Counted from the stretch's first letter, positions 1 to 11,749 are shown. The stretch is DNA of 64,000 nt from Nectonema munidae (GCA_030549495.1 JAUIRK010000993.1:186001-250000); one strand, 5' to 3'. Program-made: numbers and translations. Notes: generated by a model not told the origin, from the sequence alone.

Positions 1-596
1 ATCACAAGATGAAACATTACTTAGTTTAATGTCAAAAGCTCTCAATCACATGAACAACTCCTTAGCAAAAACTCTAAAATAGATCCTTTTTCATTTATGA
101 ATTTTTTTAATTATTTTTCAATAAACCATTGCTTTTCCATGTTTATTTTAAGTAAATTAACTCCTAAGTTCCTATTACGAACGTAATATTGTAGTAACTT
201 TATTTTTTTTAATAAAAAAGTAAAACCCCTATATAACGACTTCCTTGTAAATACGACTTTTTTGATATGTCTGAACGATAGGTCGCATTTGAGGGGGTTT
301 ACTGTACTGAAAGAGCGGTGATTCAAGATAAAGGTTTTTTTGTGATTTCGCGTAGGTTTATTTACTTTCATATTTCGCTTATATATCATAAAATTTTGTT
401 AAATTACTTTCTCATTAAAATTTTCCAAAAATTTTTGCTGCAACATTGATTTTTGCGAACGTTTTCAAGTTTTGTTCATAGTAATAACAAAAACTTTTTA
501 GAGTTTTAAAATATCTAACATTCTCGGAATGATGGAAGATGCTGATATAAATGCAAACGAGATTTATATGTCACCCCTATCAATTCCTGATCAATA
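1..596. other. AT-rich flank with a short pogo-like MITE
   Basis: No coding exon is supported here. Positions 219-306 carry short inverted ends, AGTAAAACCCCT on the left and GAGGGGGTTTACTGT on the right, about 88 bp apart. These resemble the CAGTAAAACC ends of Tigger/pogo-type elements. No clean TA duplication is visible, so this is only a tentative miniature element. Confidence 0.35.
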
Positions 597-2180
597 GTGT
601 CAGAGGAAGATTCTGGTGACGAGGAAAATGTTGAAATCAATAATTTTCCAAATCAGTTAGCGGCTGAAGGTATATTGGAACCCCTCAAAAATGAGGAGAC
701 GGAAAATGAAATGGAAATTTGTCAAACGAGCAAAAGGGTTAAAAAAATACAATGGATTAATTTTGATGGTAGAAGTCATTTAACTGGAAGTTTCAACCCT
801 GAGTTTGGCCCATTTTATTATGATAAACCTATGACAGTATTTGACGTGTTTTCTCTCTTTCTCAATGTCAACATTATTTATATGATTGTAAAATTTTCTA
901 ATTTGTACGCTTCAGAAAATAAGTTTAGTTTAGAGGTGACAAGGTATGAAATTCTTTGTTTCATTGGTATTTTACTGTGTTCTAGTTACGTAAAATTACC
1001 TCGTTCACGATTGTATTGGGACAAAAGAATGTTTTAATTTCAAACTCTATGAAAAGAAAAAGGTTTGAAGAAATTAAGCATTATTTTCATGTTTGTGATA
1101 ATTACAATTTGTCTCAAAACGCTCAATTTGCTAAAATTAGGTCCTTGATTGAAGAATTAAATTCTGTTTATATGAAATATGCCCCTTCAAAGAATACGAC
1201 AGTATTGATGAAACAATGATTCAATATTTTGGTAGCCACCCTACCAAACAATTCTTAAAAGGGAAGCCAATTTGTTTTGGTTACAAACAGTGGTCTCATT
1301 GTATATCTCCAGGATACTGTATTCAGTTTGATATATATCAAGGAAGAAACAATGAAAAATAAAAGAGAAAAGATTTGTTTTATATGAAAGGTTTTATTGA
1401 ATTTTATTGAAAAGCAAACTAGTTTTTGTCCTAACTCTTATCATTTTGTGTGTGACAACTTTTTTACTTCTCTTAATACTGTGGAAGAACTTAAACAAAT
1501 GAACATAAAAATTACGCAAACGATAAGAAACATCAGGACAAAAATTTTTCCATTATTCACTACAAAAGAATTAAGATTAAAAGGAAGCAGCTTCTATAAA
1601 ATTCTGAGTAATGAGGGCATAAATATTTGTCAATGATTCGACAATAGAACAGTATTAGCTATTTCAAATGCAGTTTCGCACTTACATGTTAGACAAACGA
1701 TTCGTTACTCTACTAAGGAAAGTAAAAGAATAGGTGTAGATCAGCCCAATATATTTCATATTTACAACAAAATGAGATGGGTGGATCTCATGGATCAAAA
1801 TATTTCACAATATAGAACCTCTATAAGAGGTAAAAAATGGTATTGGCCGATAGTCACACATCTCTTCTACATGAGTGTAACTGAGGCTTGGCAAATATAT
1901 AGGCTGCTGACACCAAATGAAAAAAATGATCAACTATCTTTTAAAAGATGTCTTACTGATATGCTACTAAACAAGTATGGTAAATCTCCTGGTATAGGTA
2001 TAACTTTGACTGCTTGTAATTCTAGTGAAAATATCAAGTTTGACAAAAGTGGACATTTTGTTTCACCGTTGGCAGAAAAAAAAAGATTGCGTTGTCGACA
2101 TTGCCATACAATGACTCCAACTAAAGTGTAATGTAGGCATTCATGTTAAGTGCTTTATTGAATATCATACCCCTTCCTGA
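597..2180 (+). pseudogene. Decayed piggyBac (PGBD-like) transposase
   Basis: This is a DDE_Tnp_1_7 (piggyBac) transposase, which cuts and pastes DNA at TTAA sites. An acidic Ser/Glu-rich N-terminus (597-760) is followed by the fold start TRYEILCFIGILL near 940. The reading continues in other frames through DETMIQYFG (about 1210, first catalytic Asp), FVCDNFFTS (about 1446, second Asp) and VDLMDQ plus the RGKKWYW segment (1772-1900, third Asp). A C-terminal Cys/His finger (CRHCH near 2095) is cut by stops, but its tail KCFIEYH can be read in a shifted frame to about 2167. There are at least four frame breaks, so it cannot make a transposase. It differs strongly from the two other piggyBac copies in the window, so it is a separate, older lineage. 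No confident TTAA-flanked inverted ends were found. Confidence 0.85.
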
Positions 2181-2633
2181 TAAATCAAGATTTTATTTTT
2201 TTGTTAAATCATGTTCTTAATTTTTACACTTGGTTTTTTGAAATAAATTTTTATCTATTATCGTTTGATTAATTACATTTAACAATAGTTGTCATTCTAA
2301 CAAATTTTGTTAATAATGATCAAGTTAGTTTGATAACTTAATTTCAAAAAAAATGTAATATCGTCATACTTTTTTTCAGTAAGTCTATCAAGTAGTGACT
2401 AGCGCATCACATGCGATACGCCTAGTTTTGTAGCAATGGGGAAAAAAATTTTGATTAACCAAAAAAACACTTAAATGATACCATTTTACTATTATTTTTT
2501 AATATCAAAGTTTTCTGAAAAAAAAATTTTCTTTGTCACAAGGGCTATATAAATATTTAATGACTTGGGTAATCGTTCCCCAAGAATTTAAGGTCTTGGG
2601 TAGCTCTCCTATCTCATTCAGCTCTCTTCTCTC

Positions 2634-2836
2634 CAGTGACGTAGCTAGGCTGCGGCATGAGGGGTCGTGCCCACTCTCCTATGTACCTCATGATGCCCCC
2701 ATGCATCTTATGCGATATCAGTTTTCGGAAATTTCTCCAATGAAAGGATCAAAAAAGTATAAATAATGTTGCTCAAGTTTTTTGTTTTTAAATTGTGCCC
2801 CCCCCCCCCCTATCAACTTTTTTGGCAATGCCACTA
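2634..2836. mobile_element. Possible hAT-type MITE with poly-C tract
   Basis: The left end reads CAGTGACGTAGCTAGG, close to the CAGTGGCGTAACTAGG end of the well-supported element at 33790. A right end resembling its complement (GGCAATGCCACTA) follows 200 bp later, after a run of 14 C. No 8-bp target duplication is visible, so the right boundary is uncertain. The ORF of about 77 codons across 2533-2766 lies partly in this repeat and is not a credible gene. Confidence 0.4.
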
Positions 2837-2839
2837 CAA

Positions 2840-4070
2840 TCCTTACAATTTTATATCAATGAATATTGTTAGACTCGCGCTAAGAATTTTTTTTCAACAA
2901 GGGTCACTCAATCTTTATCACTACGTTTGTTACATTTTGTAACATTTGAAAACTTTAATTTTTTCAAGTCAAGAAATTTTTTTCAATAGCTATTTGGGAA
3001 TGAATATGACTAGCTATTTTAAAAGCAAGAATACTCTATTTGCTTAATATATGAACAGAGATATTTTTTATAATGTTCTATTGTTAAATTTTGTAAGTAA
3101 CACTGTACATAATTAATTAAATCATTTTTTTAAGAAAATTTGTTGATTATTATAATAAAAATATAATATAGAAACAAAATGTTTCAGTTGCTAAAAATGT
3201 ACTTAATCTATTTATAACAGCTGTCAGAATTTTATTTAGACAGAAATATTCAAAAAAACGCAATGATTTTCTTTTCTCGTATACTATGATTTATGTTAGT
3301 TTAAATAATTTTATAAAAAGTGATTAAACTACAATTTTTGTATACTATGATTCCCTATAATATGTAAAAAATACAAGTGCTACCAAATCACCCTAGCTTT
3401 TGCTGCTTATAAAAACTTGAAAATATCAAATAAACACTAATTCTTTATGCCTCCTATTATTTTGAAATTATTCTGAGAACAGAGGGTTCCATTTTAAAAT
3501 AGTGAAAATTGCTTTATTAGTTTATTTTGTCCCCTTTCTCTCTTATGTTAATTATGTAGCAAATTATTTTTTAATTTTGAGTAAAAGGTAAGGGGTGTAT
3601 TTTCATTGACAAGCCACTGATGTATCGCTTATGTCAAACTATGAACAAATTCGTATCGATGAGGAATCGAATCCAGAGGCTTCCGTGCTAAGTCAATCAT
3701 CTCAACGAACCTGTCATGCCACCCATAGAGTATGCTGTAAGGGATACGTAAAATTAGTTTTCAAAAAACTTAAGTAATGATGAAAAAATTTTTAGTTTTT
3801 GTTGAAGCTCTATAAATTTTTCCGATAGACTTTTTTTTCCTTAAATGTTATTCTTATCTTATTCTTAAGTATTTAAGTTATTCTTAAGTATTCTTAATTA
3901 TTCTTAGTTATTATAGCATATTATAAAAGGCAAATCATTGCAAAATGTTAAGTTATTACTTTTTTTAGCCTGCACCAATTTAGCTTTTAAACTATTTTTG
4001 AATGATGCTGAGAAAAATGAAATAATGCAATCTTAATTTATTGTTTTATTTTTGTTTGCACTCACTCATA
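2840..4070. other. AT-rich non-coding stretch
   Basis: No gene or element is supported over most of this stretch. It contains one tRNA-like repeat on the minus strand (about 3659-3723) and a short array of TTATTCTTA-like words near 3850-3905. Confidence 0.5.
3659..3723 (-). repeat. tRNA-like (SINE-type) fragment
   Basis: Read on the minus strand there is an A-box-like TGGCATGACAGG and, about 40 bp later, a B-box-like GGATTCGATTCC. This is the layout of a tRNA-derived promoter. The arms do not form a clean cloverleaf, so a SINE head or tRNA relic is more likely than a working tRNA. Confidence 0.35.
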
Positions 4071-4400
4071 TAAAACTATCCAACCTTCAGTTATTCGTTT
4101 TCAGTTGTTTTCTCTATGAATCAAATATCGTTTCATCAATTCCTGTAATGTGCCTGATAGACTACTTCATTTTCAAATGAAAAACTTATTGCCCCCCCCC
4201 TCCTCCAACAATTTTGGATAAACTAGTGTATATTTGATATGCAAATTTAATTAAAATATTTTTGCTGAAAGTATAGTATTTAAATTCACCAATTTTGTAA
4301 AAAAAAATATAAAGTAGTCTTATAAATTTAGGACTTTATGTATGCGCTGAATACACTCTATTTTAAAGGATTGCTTGAATATTTGGTCGCTCGTGAACTA
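4070..4400. repeat. Dispersed repeat, copy 1 of 3
   Basis: The segment holds CACTCATATAAAACT, CAATAATTTTGGAT-like text beside a poly-C run, and AAAGGATTGCTTGAATATTTG. The same blocks recur near 23330-23560 and 46150-46450. The unit is non-coding; its class is unknown, although the poly-C/G tract is typical of the hAT-like MITEs in this window. Confidence 0.6.
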
Positions 4401-4742
4401 TACTATCTCAGCTCTTGTTCTGTTAACCTACTTATTCAACATACCATAATGAAATTAGTGGATGATGTAGGAGGTGCTAGTGTTAGAACCCTGAACAGAC
4501 GGGCTTTATCATCATTAAAATCATTCAGATCTATGATAAATGCTAAGAGTATGGCGCTGATTGTCAATCAGGAAGATTTGTTGGCTATAACTCACATAGT
4601 TTCTTGGTATTTCAAAGTGACAGATTTTCCCATCATCAATGATAGTCACATAGTAGAACAGCATCTTTATGTTGGACAAGCGAAGAGTGTTCTCTCTGTC
4701 ATTGATGGCATAAAGGAAGAGATCCTCGGATTGCTTATTTAG
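4338..4742 (+). CDS. Unrecognised ORF (134 codons), possibly repeat-derived
   Basis: The open frame begins inside the dispersed repeat that ends near 4400 and continues through less AT-rich DNA. The product has no signal peptide, repeat or motif that I recognise. A 121-codon frame lies antisense over 4521-4886, and either or neither may be real. Bases 4742-5156 share this composition and stop at the hAT end at 5157, so this looks like the target into which the hAT inserted. I do not assign a function. Confidence 0.2.
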   Translation: MYALNTLYFKGLLEYLVARELYYLSSCSVNLLIQHTIMKLVDDVGGASVRTLNRRALSSLKSFRSMINAKSMALIVNQEDLLAITHIVSWYFKVTDFPIINDSHIVEQHLYVGQAKSVLSVIDGIKEEILGLLI

Positions 4743-5156
4743 CTGCTGGGTCGTGGGAGTGCTGACTCTAGTCTCCGACAACTCAACTATTAGAGGTGTG
4801 TATAAATTAATCTTGTAAGATGATGCTAGGCTGGTTGCCATCACACTGGATTCAATCTTACTTAACCGCCTTACCAGATCTCTCAATGCTAGGAATAATT
4901 GGTTCAGAAAATCAGAGCAGAACCCTGAAATGGATGAAATCAGCCTTACTGTTCCCTACACAGTCGGCGCTATGCAAAGCCATAGACTGACTGATTACTA
5001 ATATATCCAGTTCCCAACTGAGATTTTTATCTTCTGATCCCTTATATGCTGTCTTTTTGCAATGGGCATTCCCCCTTGATCATGCTGCTCAGATATCCTC
5101 TACTCTAGTGTATGTACTCCTTGATGACAATAGAGAGGAATCTGATCTCTCTACAA

Positions 5157-6867
5157 CAGTGGTTCCCAAACTTTTCTGCTTGACGCTCCCCTTTTGACTT
5201 CCATAAAATCCTCACGCCCCCCCCCCATATCTAACGAGCATATATAAAAGATATGCATGATATAATAAATTTTATATATTCATAATAGTTTCATTATATA
5301 ATTTTTATATGTTTAGGAAGTTTTGGAAAGGGAGATATATCCCTGCCTGGTGCACATGGATGAAAACAAATAAATTCATTTGTAATACAAGCATAAGACA
5401 TTTATTATGCAACAATAATCAGTACGTGTTCATGCACATACATGGCCAAATTGTCATATATATATTTATATAAATAAAAAATATTAAAGGGAACTTGCAA
5501 CACTATCACTGAAAAAAAATTGAAAGTTTCTTTTAGCTAATACTAAATCCTTGAAAAAGAAATAAAAGCTGAAATAATTTCAATTATGAGTGGGATGGAT
5601 GATGTTGTTTCTTTTTCACTAGATCAGAAATTCTAGGCCTCAAAGAGGACAACGCACAACGCAAGTCACTTCCTACGAGCAGTCGATTTCGTGGTTTTGT
5701 TTTCAGTACAACGAGAGTCGAGAAACCCACTTCACAGAGATAGTTTGATGAAAAGGGAATCAATAAACGAAGTGCTTCTTCTCCAAGTTTAGGGTAAATA
5801 GGGAGATATTTCACTGAAAATTCTTCCAGCTTCATGGTCGTCTGAAAATTATCTGCCGCAGTTGAGTCAAACTTCAAATCTATGGCTTTCTCTTGCAGAT
5901 GATCGCCCAGCAAGTCTACAATAATATTGAATGGGTTTCGTATCAGCTTCCAAATAATTTTGTCCATGGAAATATTTTGAAAATAGTGCACAAATTCTTC
6001 AGCAAGGGAGTCTAAATGAGTTAAAATTTTTCTTCATGTCTGCACCATACTGTTCAAGGTTATTCTCCATACTGTTCAAGGTCATTATTTTCAGACATAA
6101 GTTCATTGAGATGAGAAAATGAAAAGAAATTCCCTGCTTGTACTTTACGTTTCCAAAGTTGGATTTTTTCAGTGAAAGCATTGATTTCTTCATAATGTGC
6201 AATAATGGCTACATTCCTCCCTTGAAGCTTTAAATTTAGGTTGTTGATTGCCTCAAAAAAATCAACAAGATATGCAAGTTTATGGTGGAACTTTTCTTCT
6301 GAGAATGCATCATGTAAATTTTCTTTCTTCTGGCTTTGTAGAAAAACTTTCACTTCATTCTTCAGCTCATATAGGCGACTCAGCATATTTCCCTTGGACA
6401 ACCAAAGGACCTCTTTGTGGAAAAGAAGATATTTGTGATCAGTCCCTAAATCTGTACAAAGAGCTGTAAAAAGCCTAGAATTTAAAGAGCACTTTTTCAC
6501 AAAATTTACTACCGGCCAAGTTTAGTGACAAGCGTAGTTCGTCTGGTAGAGTCTTGGCAACTAAAGCTTGCCTGTGAATAACACAGTGAGTAACAGTTAT
6601 TGTTTGATTCTTTTCTTTGACTAACTTCACGAATCCAGAACGTAATCCAAGCATTGCTGGGGCACCGTCAGTTCAAACACCGACTAACTTTTCCCATGAG
6701 AGATTATGTTCTTGAAAATTTTTTGAAACTTTTGCAAACACATCTGAAGCCTTTGATGTTGTGTCTAGTTCTGCTGAGAAAAGTATTTCTTCTTTCAAAG
6801 CGCCCATCCCCCAATTTGGAAATCATGGCTCTACAATATCTAAGTGTCACTTTGTGCTAACAACTAT
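5157..6867 (-). pseudogene. ZBED5/FAM200-like hAT transposase remnant with one terminal repeat
   Basis: Reading down the minus strand from about 6867 gives the typical ZBED5-like hAT order. First comes an LDTTSKASDVFAKV-like stretch, then TDGAPAMLG (about 6650), THCVIHRQALVAKTLP (about 6580), WLSKGNMLSRLYEL (about 6390), and finally the dimerisation end EEALRLLIPFSSNYLCEVGFSTL with PRISDLVKKKQ (5584-5760). The Cys before TDGAP is a TGA stop, and frames shift near 6490 and 6000-6083. A 22-bp tandem duplication at 6045-6088 contributes to the second shift. A hAT end CAGTGGTTCCCAAAC starts at 5157, preceded by CTCTACAA. The BED finger and the other end were not found, so the element is 5'-truncated. 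Confidence 0.85.
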
Positions 6868-6959
6868 TAAGTCTATTGATCAACTCTTCAACTTATTTGT
6901 TAAAATAATTTTTTTAATTTGTACATAGCATTAAATACACTTATAACAAGACTTTACAT

Positions 6960-7330
6960 GAGGGTATCAATGATCCTTACGGGAGGCACCAATAATCTTT
7001 ACGGGGATACCAATTATCTTTAGGCACCAATAATCTTTTCGGGGGTAGCAATGATCTTTTCGGGGGTAGCAATGATCTTTACGGGGGTACCAATGATCTT
7101 TACGGTACTAATGATTTTTACGGGTAACAATGATCTTTACGAGTAGCAATGATCTTTACGGGTACTAATAATCTTTACGGGTTCTTTGAGGGGATCCAAA
7201 TCTAGGTCCCCGTACCAACGGTCTAATAGGCGATGTTGATTAAAGAAGCCAATGATATCTGCGGGGAGCTAGAATCCCATACCAATGATCTTTTAGGGGA
7301 CCTAGAATCACAGTAACTAGAATTGAGAAG
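6960..7330 (-). repeat. Degenerate tandem array related to the 36-bp satellite
   Basis: About ten units of roughly 20-24 bp built on TACCAATGATCTTTACGGG. Around 7279-7318 the text becomes TACCAATGATCTTTT followed by GGGGACCTAGAATCAC. That is the reverse complement of the unit of the large satellite at 52.5-54.8 kb, so this is a diverged, inverted relative. The units are shortened and interrupted. Confidence 0.8.
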
Positions 7331-7529
7331 TATCCTTCTGGGATACTGCGTCAACAGAAACGAAACCGTAACACTTACCTCTCGGGTGGTTTTGGAAATT
7401 GTGTCACTTATGTAGACTCAAATTTTTTTAAGTTTCATAAAGCATATTTTACTTTTAATTATTTTTCGTTACAATTTATGCCATTATGAATAAATCCTCA
7501 ACCAATTCTACCCATACCCCTTCTACTAT

Positions 7530-7610
7530 TTCATGCCAATGATCTTTGCAGGTAACAATTATTATCTAGGGTACCTAGAATCCAATCTCTCGAGGGAAGC
7601 GAGAGACGAA
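7530..7610 (-). repeat. Satellite boundary segment with GTCTCTCGC hairpin motif
   Basis: It contains one more CCAATGATCTTTGCAGG unit, then CCTAGAATCCAA and TCTCGAGGGAAGCGAGAGAC. The reverse complement matches the left boundary of the large array (52460-52500), where TCTCTCGCTTCGCTCGAGAC is followed by GGATTCTAG. The two loci therefore share boundary sequence as well as repeat units. Confidence 0.7.
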
Positions 7611-7647
7611 CAGGCTTATCCTAGTAATAATAATAATCCTTCCATGG

Positions 7648-7745
7648 CTGGGGAGTCGGAGGGAAAATACCCGGCTCCTAGTACTTTAAAAAATCCGACT
7701 CCAACTCTAAATACTTAAAAACTCGATAAATTTAACGCTTCCGAC
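7648..7745 (+). repeat. Dispersed repeat rich in CCGACTCC words, copy 1 of 2
   Basis: GGCTCCTAGTACTTTAAAAA, CCGACTCCAACTC and a following CTTCCGACTTT match the reverse complement of 11093-11180. The class is unknown. The 61-codon ORF at 7533-7718 lies across this repeat and the satellite fragment and is not a gene. Confidence 0.6.
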
Positions 7746-8547
7746 TTTGAGTAAAGAAGGGTGACATCTAGGCCCGTAGGCAGGACGGGAAAGGAGAATA
7801 ATTTGGTTAATTAACAATTCTTCATAACATGGACATAAAACAACTATAAAATTTTACTCTCCGGAAAAGAACTAACTGAGTAATTAAATAAACATTCATA
7901 TATTTAGAGGTGTTTAAGTGAACTTTTCCTAAATATTCTTCGTCAAAAAGACAAGGATGTCCGTTACGAAATCGAACCAGGAACATATACCACGCTTCCA
8001 CTGCTATGCTAGTTGCCGACATTTCTATTTATGCGAGAGAACAGATATTGAGGTTTAGATAGTTCACTAATGAAAAAGTGCGAAACTATAGCTTTATGTA
8101 AAAATTTTTTTGTTTTTTAATCATCGATAGTTATTTTGCATGATTTTTAACACTTTTTTTTAATAACTTCGAAAAAATTGAGTATTTTTTATTAACAAAG
8201 CTTTCACGTACTGTAAAAATGGCAATTTTAAGAGTAAAAAGTTTATTTAGAAATTTTTAGCTTTTGCACTTGCAAGTTTATGAAAAATATTTTTAAAAGA
8301 TTATTTAAAGGTCGGAAGAGTTTACGAAAAATACTTTTAAATAAAATTTTCCTTCCAAATTATAACTCCAGTGAGGGCCAAATAGAAAGCGTTCACTGAA
8401 CGCATGTAGCCCGGGGATTTCGGTTTGTCGACCAGTATAATATATCAATCAATTTAATTTTTAGTTTTCCGGGACACTGACAGAAACTAACAAGTATTGT
8501 TGTTGATCCATAAACTACACTATATCATTAAAAGAGTAATCTGCTAG
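7746..8547. other. AT-rich stretch; one tRNA-like relic
   Basis: No gene is supported. On the minus strand around 8010-7960 an A-box-like TAGCATAGCAGTGG and a B-box-like TGGTTCGATTTC lie close together. The spacing is shorter than in a tRNA, so this is at best a SINE relic. Confidence 0.4.
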
Positions 8548-9019
8548 TCAAAACAATTCTTTTGGATTGAGAAGTGTTGTAGAGGCATAAGGTAATAAAA
8601 TAAAAACCTGATCTTCATTAGAGGAATAGAGCGGAGCGATGAACTTATTGCCGGAGGCAGTATTAGGTGAGTTATTTTTGCCTCTAAAGTTATTATTGTG
8701 GCCGGGAACATAGTGGGAGTATGTGAACTGTTCGGCGGCGTAGGGAAAAGGAGGCGGAGTAATCATATTAGCATTGGGCATATGGGCCGGGTTACTGTTG
8801 GCGTTCATGAAGGCTTGTTGCGGCGGAAGATTGTGAGGAGACATGTGATGAGGAGGATAATTAGGATTTGGGGGGAAAGCAGTAGGTTGAGAAAATCCAC
8901 GATCATACAATGCTCCATATGGTAGACCAGGAAATTGTTGAGCAGGCTGTTGCTGTTGCATCGGAATACCGCCATTTCGATTGCCATAATAGTTGTAATT
9001 CCTGCCACCATTACCAGGC
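8548..9019 (-). CDS. Exon 5 (possibly last) of the N/Q-rich gene
   Basis: It starts after a TTTTTAAG acceptor and stays open for 156 codons to TGA at 8548. It is rich in Pro, Asn and Gln (GIPMQQQQPAQQFPG, then several PP and NP pairs, then HNNNFRGKNN). A CAG/GTTTTT donor at 8608 could end the exon after SSNEDQ; otherwise 19 more codons follow. It is strikingly less AT-rich than its surroundings, which supports coding. No catalytic or folded domain is visible. Confidence 0.7.
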
Positions 9020-9104
9020 CTTAAAAATAATACATGATCGCTGGTTGTTGTTTTTTGAGACCAATATATGTGAAAAATTTGAAAATAAAGTTGAAATCTC
9101 AAAC

Positions 9105-9159
9105 CCATTGTTGTTTCTGTAATTACTTCTCATTGCTCCACGGCGAAAATTCGATTGAT
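9105..9159 (-). CDS. Exon 4 of the N/Q-rich gene
   Basis: A TTTTTTTAG acceptor precedes 9159 and a GTTTGA donor follows 9105. The 55 bases encode QSNFRRGAMRSNYRNNN and end in phase 2. The intron to exon 5 is only 85 bp. The FRRG core is RGG-like. Confidence 0.65.
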
Positions 9160-9388
9160 CTAAAAAAAATTAAATTTTATTCTCAAAATCATCACTGCAT
9201 CTTAAGTTCAAGGAAATAGTTTTCTGCTCCAAATAAAAAAGATTCGTAGAAGTATCAAATTCAAACAACAAAATATCAACTGAAATCAGCAAATGAAACG
9301 GATGTCAAATTAAAAAAGCTTTAAATAAATCGAAATGTTGAGAGGCCTGATATATTTTTTCTAAATTCCTCATTCCTTTGGTTATTAA

Positions 9389-9484
9389 CCCGTTAACGAC
9401 CAGAATAATCAGACGATATCTAATGTAAAGCAGAAGATTTGTATTAAAGAGCATTGATAAACGAAGACTCTGGTCGATAACCGG
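9389..9484. mobile_element. piggyBac-like MITE with TTAA duplications (copy 1)
   Basis: The 96-bp element is flanked by TTAA at 9385-9388 and 9485-9488. Its ends are CCCGTTAACGACCAG and the complement of CTGGTCGATAACCGG, so the inverted repeats match with one or two differences. The interior words AGACGATATCTAATGTAAAG recur in copies 2 and 3. Confidence 0.75.
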
Positions 9485-9489
9485 TTAAT

Positions 9490-11090
9490 AAAGTCTTAAA
9501 ATCATTCTAAATTGTTACACTGATTGAATTTCATATTATTCCAATTACCATTTTAATTACATCAGTCCTGTTTTAAAACATATAATTTAATAAATGCACA
9601 AAATGTTCATTTTTTAAAATACTTGCACAGCATACTTAGTAGTGATGTACTGAACTCAATTTTTCGACCGATCCCGCTCCAGATACCGATTACATTTTAA
9701 ATTCGGATGCTCCACTGATACTAAGAAAATATTAATTTGCTTTTACTCGTGTGATTCCTCCTCATGTGTTTCTTCTAAAGGAGTAAGCTTGCCCACCACA
9801 ACTAAACACCAACTAAAAGGGCTACGGAAAAGGTAAAATAAAATTGGCTTACTATGTTTTAAAGTAGAAATACAGATATGCAAAAGTTGAAAAGAGTGGT
9901 CAAAAATAAAAGGGAAATTCGTTGACTTTATTTATGAACGATTTCTAACTTAATCTATGAATTTAGTATATTTTTTACACCAAATTGAGAGCAAAAAGGC
10001 AGCTTTCATTAAAATGCTATATGTGCAAAGCGCTACTACATAAAGTAATGTTTATAAAATAACAAATTTATTTGTTTTTATTTTTATTGGCTATGAAAAC
10101 GATTGTGTTTGAAAAATACAAAAAGAATTTTTCGTCTTAACGATAAAAATTAAAGGAGAATGTAAGATTTTATAGCTTTTTTCAAAAAAAATAAGTCAGA
10201 GCAAAAAGAGGAGCTACATAAATAACCGTAATTGATTATGAGTGAGAATTTTGAAAACGAATCGTCTGATTTCTTTTTCAATGCAATTTTTTATCTTTTG
10301 CCTATATTTTCCATAACTTTATTTATCTCATTGACTTGAGAAAGACTTCTTATTTACTCATTACTAATCCTACATTTTAAACTTACCTTACACATTTTTC
10401 TCAATATTTTCAACGGAATTGTATTTAGTCTACACTTTCTAGCCTCTTTCAAGGCCCAATTCTAACCAATATATACTAAAACAGACCTAATACAACCTCT
10501 GTACTACTACACAAAATACAGCCCATAGAAGCGAATTACATTTGATGAGCCACTGAATTGCTTACGATACCTAATGCGTCAAGTTTCTCTTAAAAACAAA
10601 ATCGATCCACGCTTTCTATTTCTACTCCCTGAACTTCTATTCTATTTTATATAACCACGAAAAGTATGTTTATTCTCTAAAGTTGTTTTGAAGGCCAAAA
10701 AATCATAGATCAAATTTTAAAAATTATTCTAATGGCAAATAAAATTGAAATGCAAAGATGGCTATAATGCATACATGATACATTTTAAAAAGGATTGTAA
10801 TCATAAGGTAAGTCACAGAAAGGCAAAATTTTGAGAATCAAACGGAAAATTTTTTTTTAGCACCACCGCACGGCGAATAGATTTAATGGCGCCCATTCTT
10901 ACATACTGTAACTTCGTTGTTCAGTGCTTTGGCTCACTTTATATTTTATCATTAGAGAATTTTAAATACCATTTCAAAAAATAATTTCACTAGATCTATG
11001 ACGGATTTCAGATTATGTACAATTACATCAACATTTTGTATTTTACTATGAGATAAGTTTTTAATAAAATCATCAAATTTCATCTTTATT
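9490..11090. other. AT-rich intronic stretch, no exon seen
   Basis: This lies inside the large intron of the N/Q-rich gene. Around 9650-9740 the words CCGATCCCGCTCCAGATACC look like an old repeat, but no matching copy or ends were found. Nothing else can be supported. Confidence 0.45.
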
Positions 11091-11092
11091 GG

Positions 11093-11180
11093 ATAAGTCG
11101 AAGTCAGATTTTTAAATACTAGTTGGAGTCGAAGGGGGATTTTTGTAAGTACTAGGAGTCGGATATATACCCCCCCCCCC
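11093..11180 (-). repeat. Dispersed repeat rich in CCGACTCC words, copy 2 of 2
   Basis: The reverse complement carries CCGACTCCTAGTACTTA and TTCGACTCCAACTAG, matching 7648-7745. A 12-base C run closes it. The 102-codon ORF over 10952-11260 crosses this repeat and is rejected as a gene. Confidence 0.6.
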
Positions 11181-11749
11181 ATCCAAATGGCAACCCACTG
11201 TGGAAAATACCGTATATATTTTTTTACAGGATATATGTATTCCTTCGATAAGTGTGACATGGGTATGTCCCCTTGACATCCCAGCCTATTTGATTGCCCT
11301 GATAGTAAAGAAAATATTGGCGCTTAACTAGCAACATAATGTTCAAAATTTTGGACTAGGTCCAAAAACACATGCTACAAGCCATGAAATTTAACTTTTA
11401 AGTTTTTCTAAAGGAATCAATGTTTACAATTATTCAAGGGGCGATGTTATTGCGATCCAAAGAGTAACCTGATCTGTTACATTTGAAGAAGGGAAAAATT
11501 TTGGTCTCATATTTGTTCATTAAAAAACACCTGCCAAAAGTAAACGGAATCACCATGCAAAGTAAGATGCACGTAAATTCAATATGTGGCTAATGAGCAG
11601 TGTTACAGAATCAGAGGAAAAATATCAGACTGCGACTTCAAGTACACTTAATAAAATCAGCAATAATTAAAAAATGCGAATGAGACTACAAAAACTCAAA
11701 AATTTAAAATATTTAAAGCCAACTCTTAGTAACTTAATTTTCTAATTAA

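Noticed and set aside
3659-3723. Functional tRNA gene
   Set aside because: A- and B-box-like words are present, but the acceptor and D stems do not pair properly.
8698-9219. Plus-strand ORFs over the N/Q-rich exon
   Set aside because: They are antisense shadows of the minus-strand exon, which has splice sites and a consistent phase.
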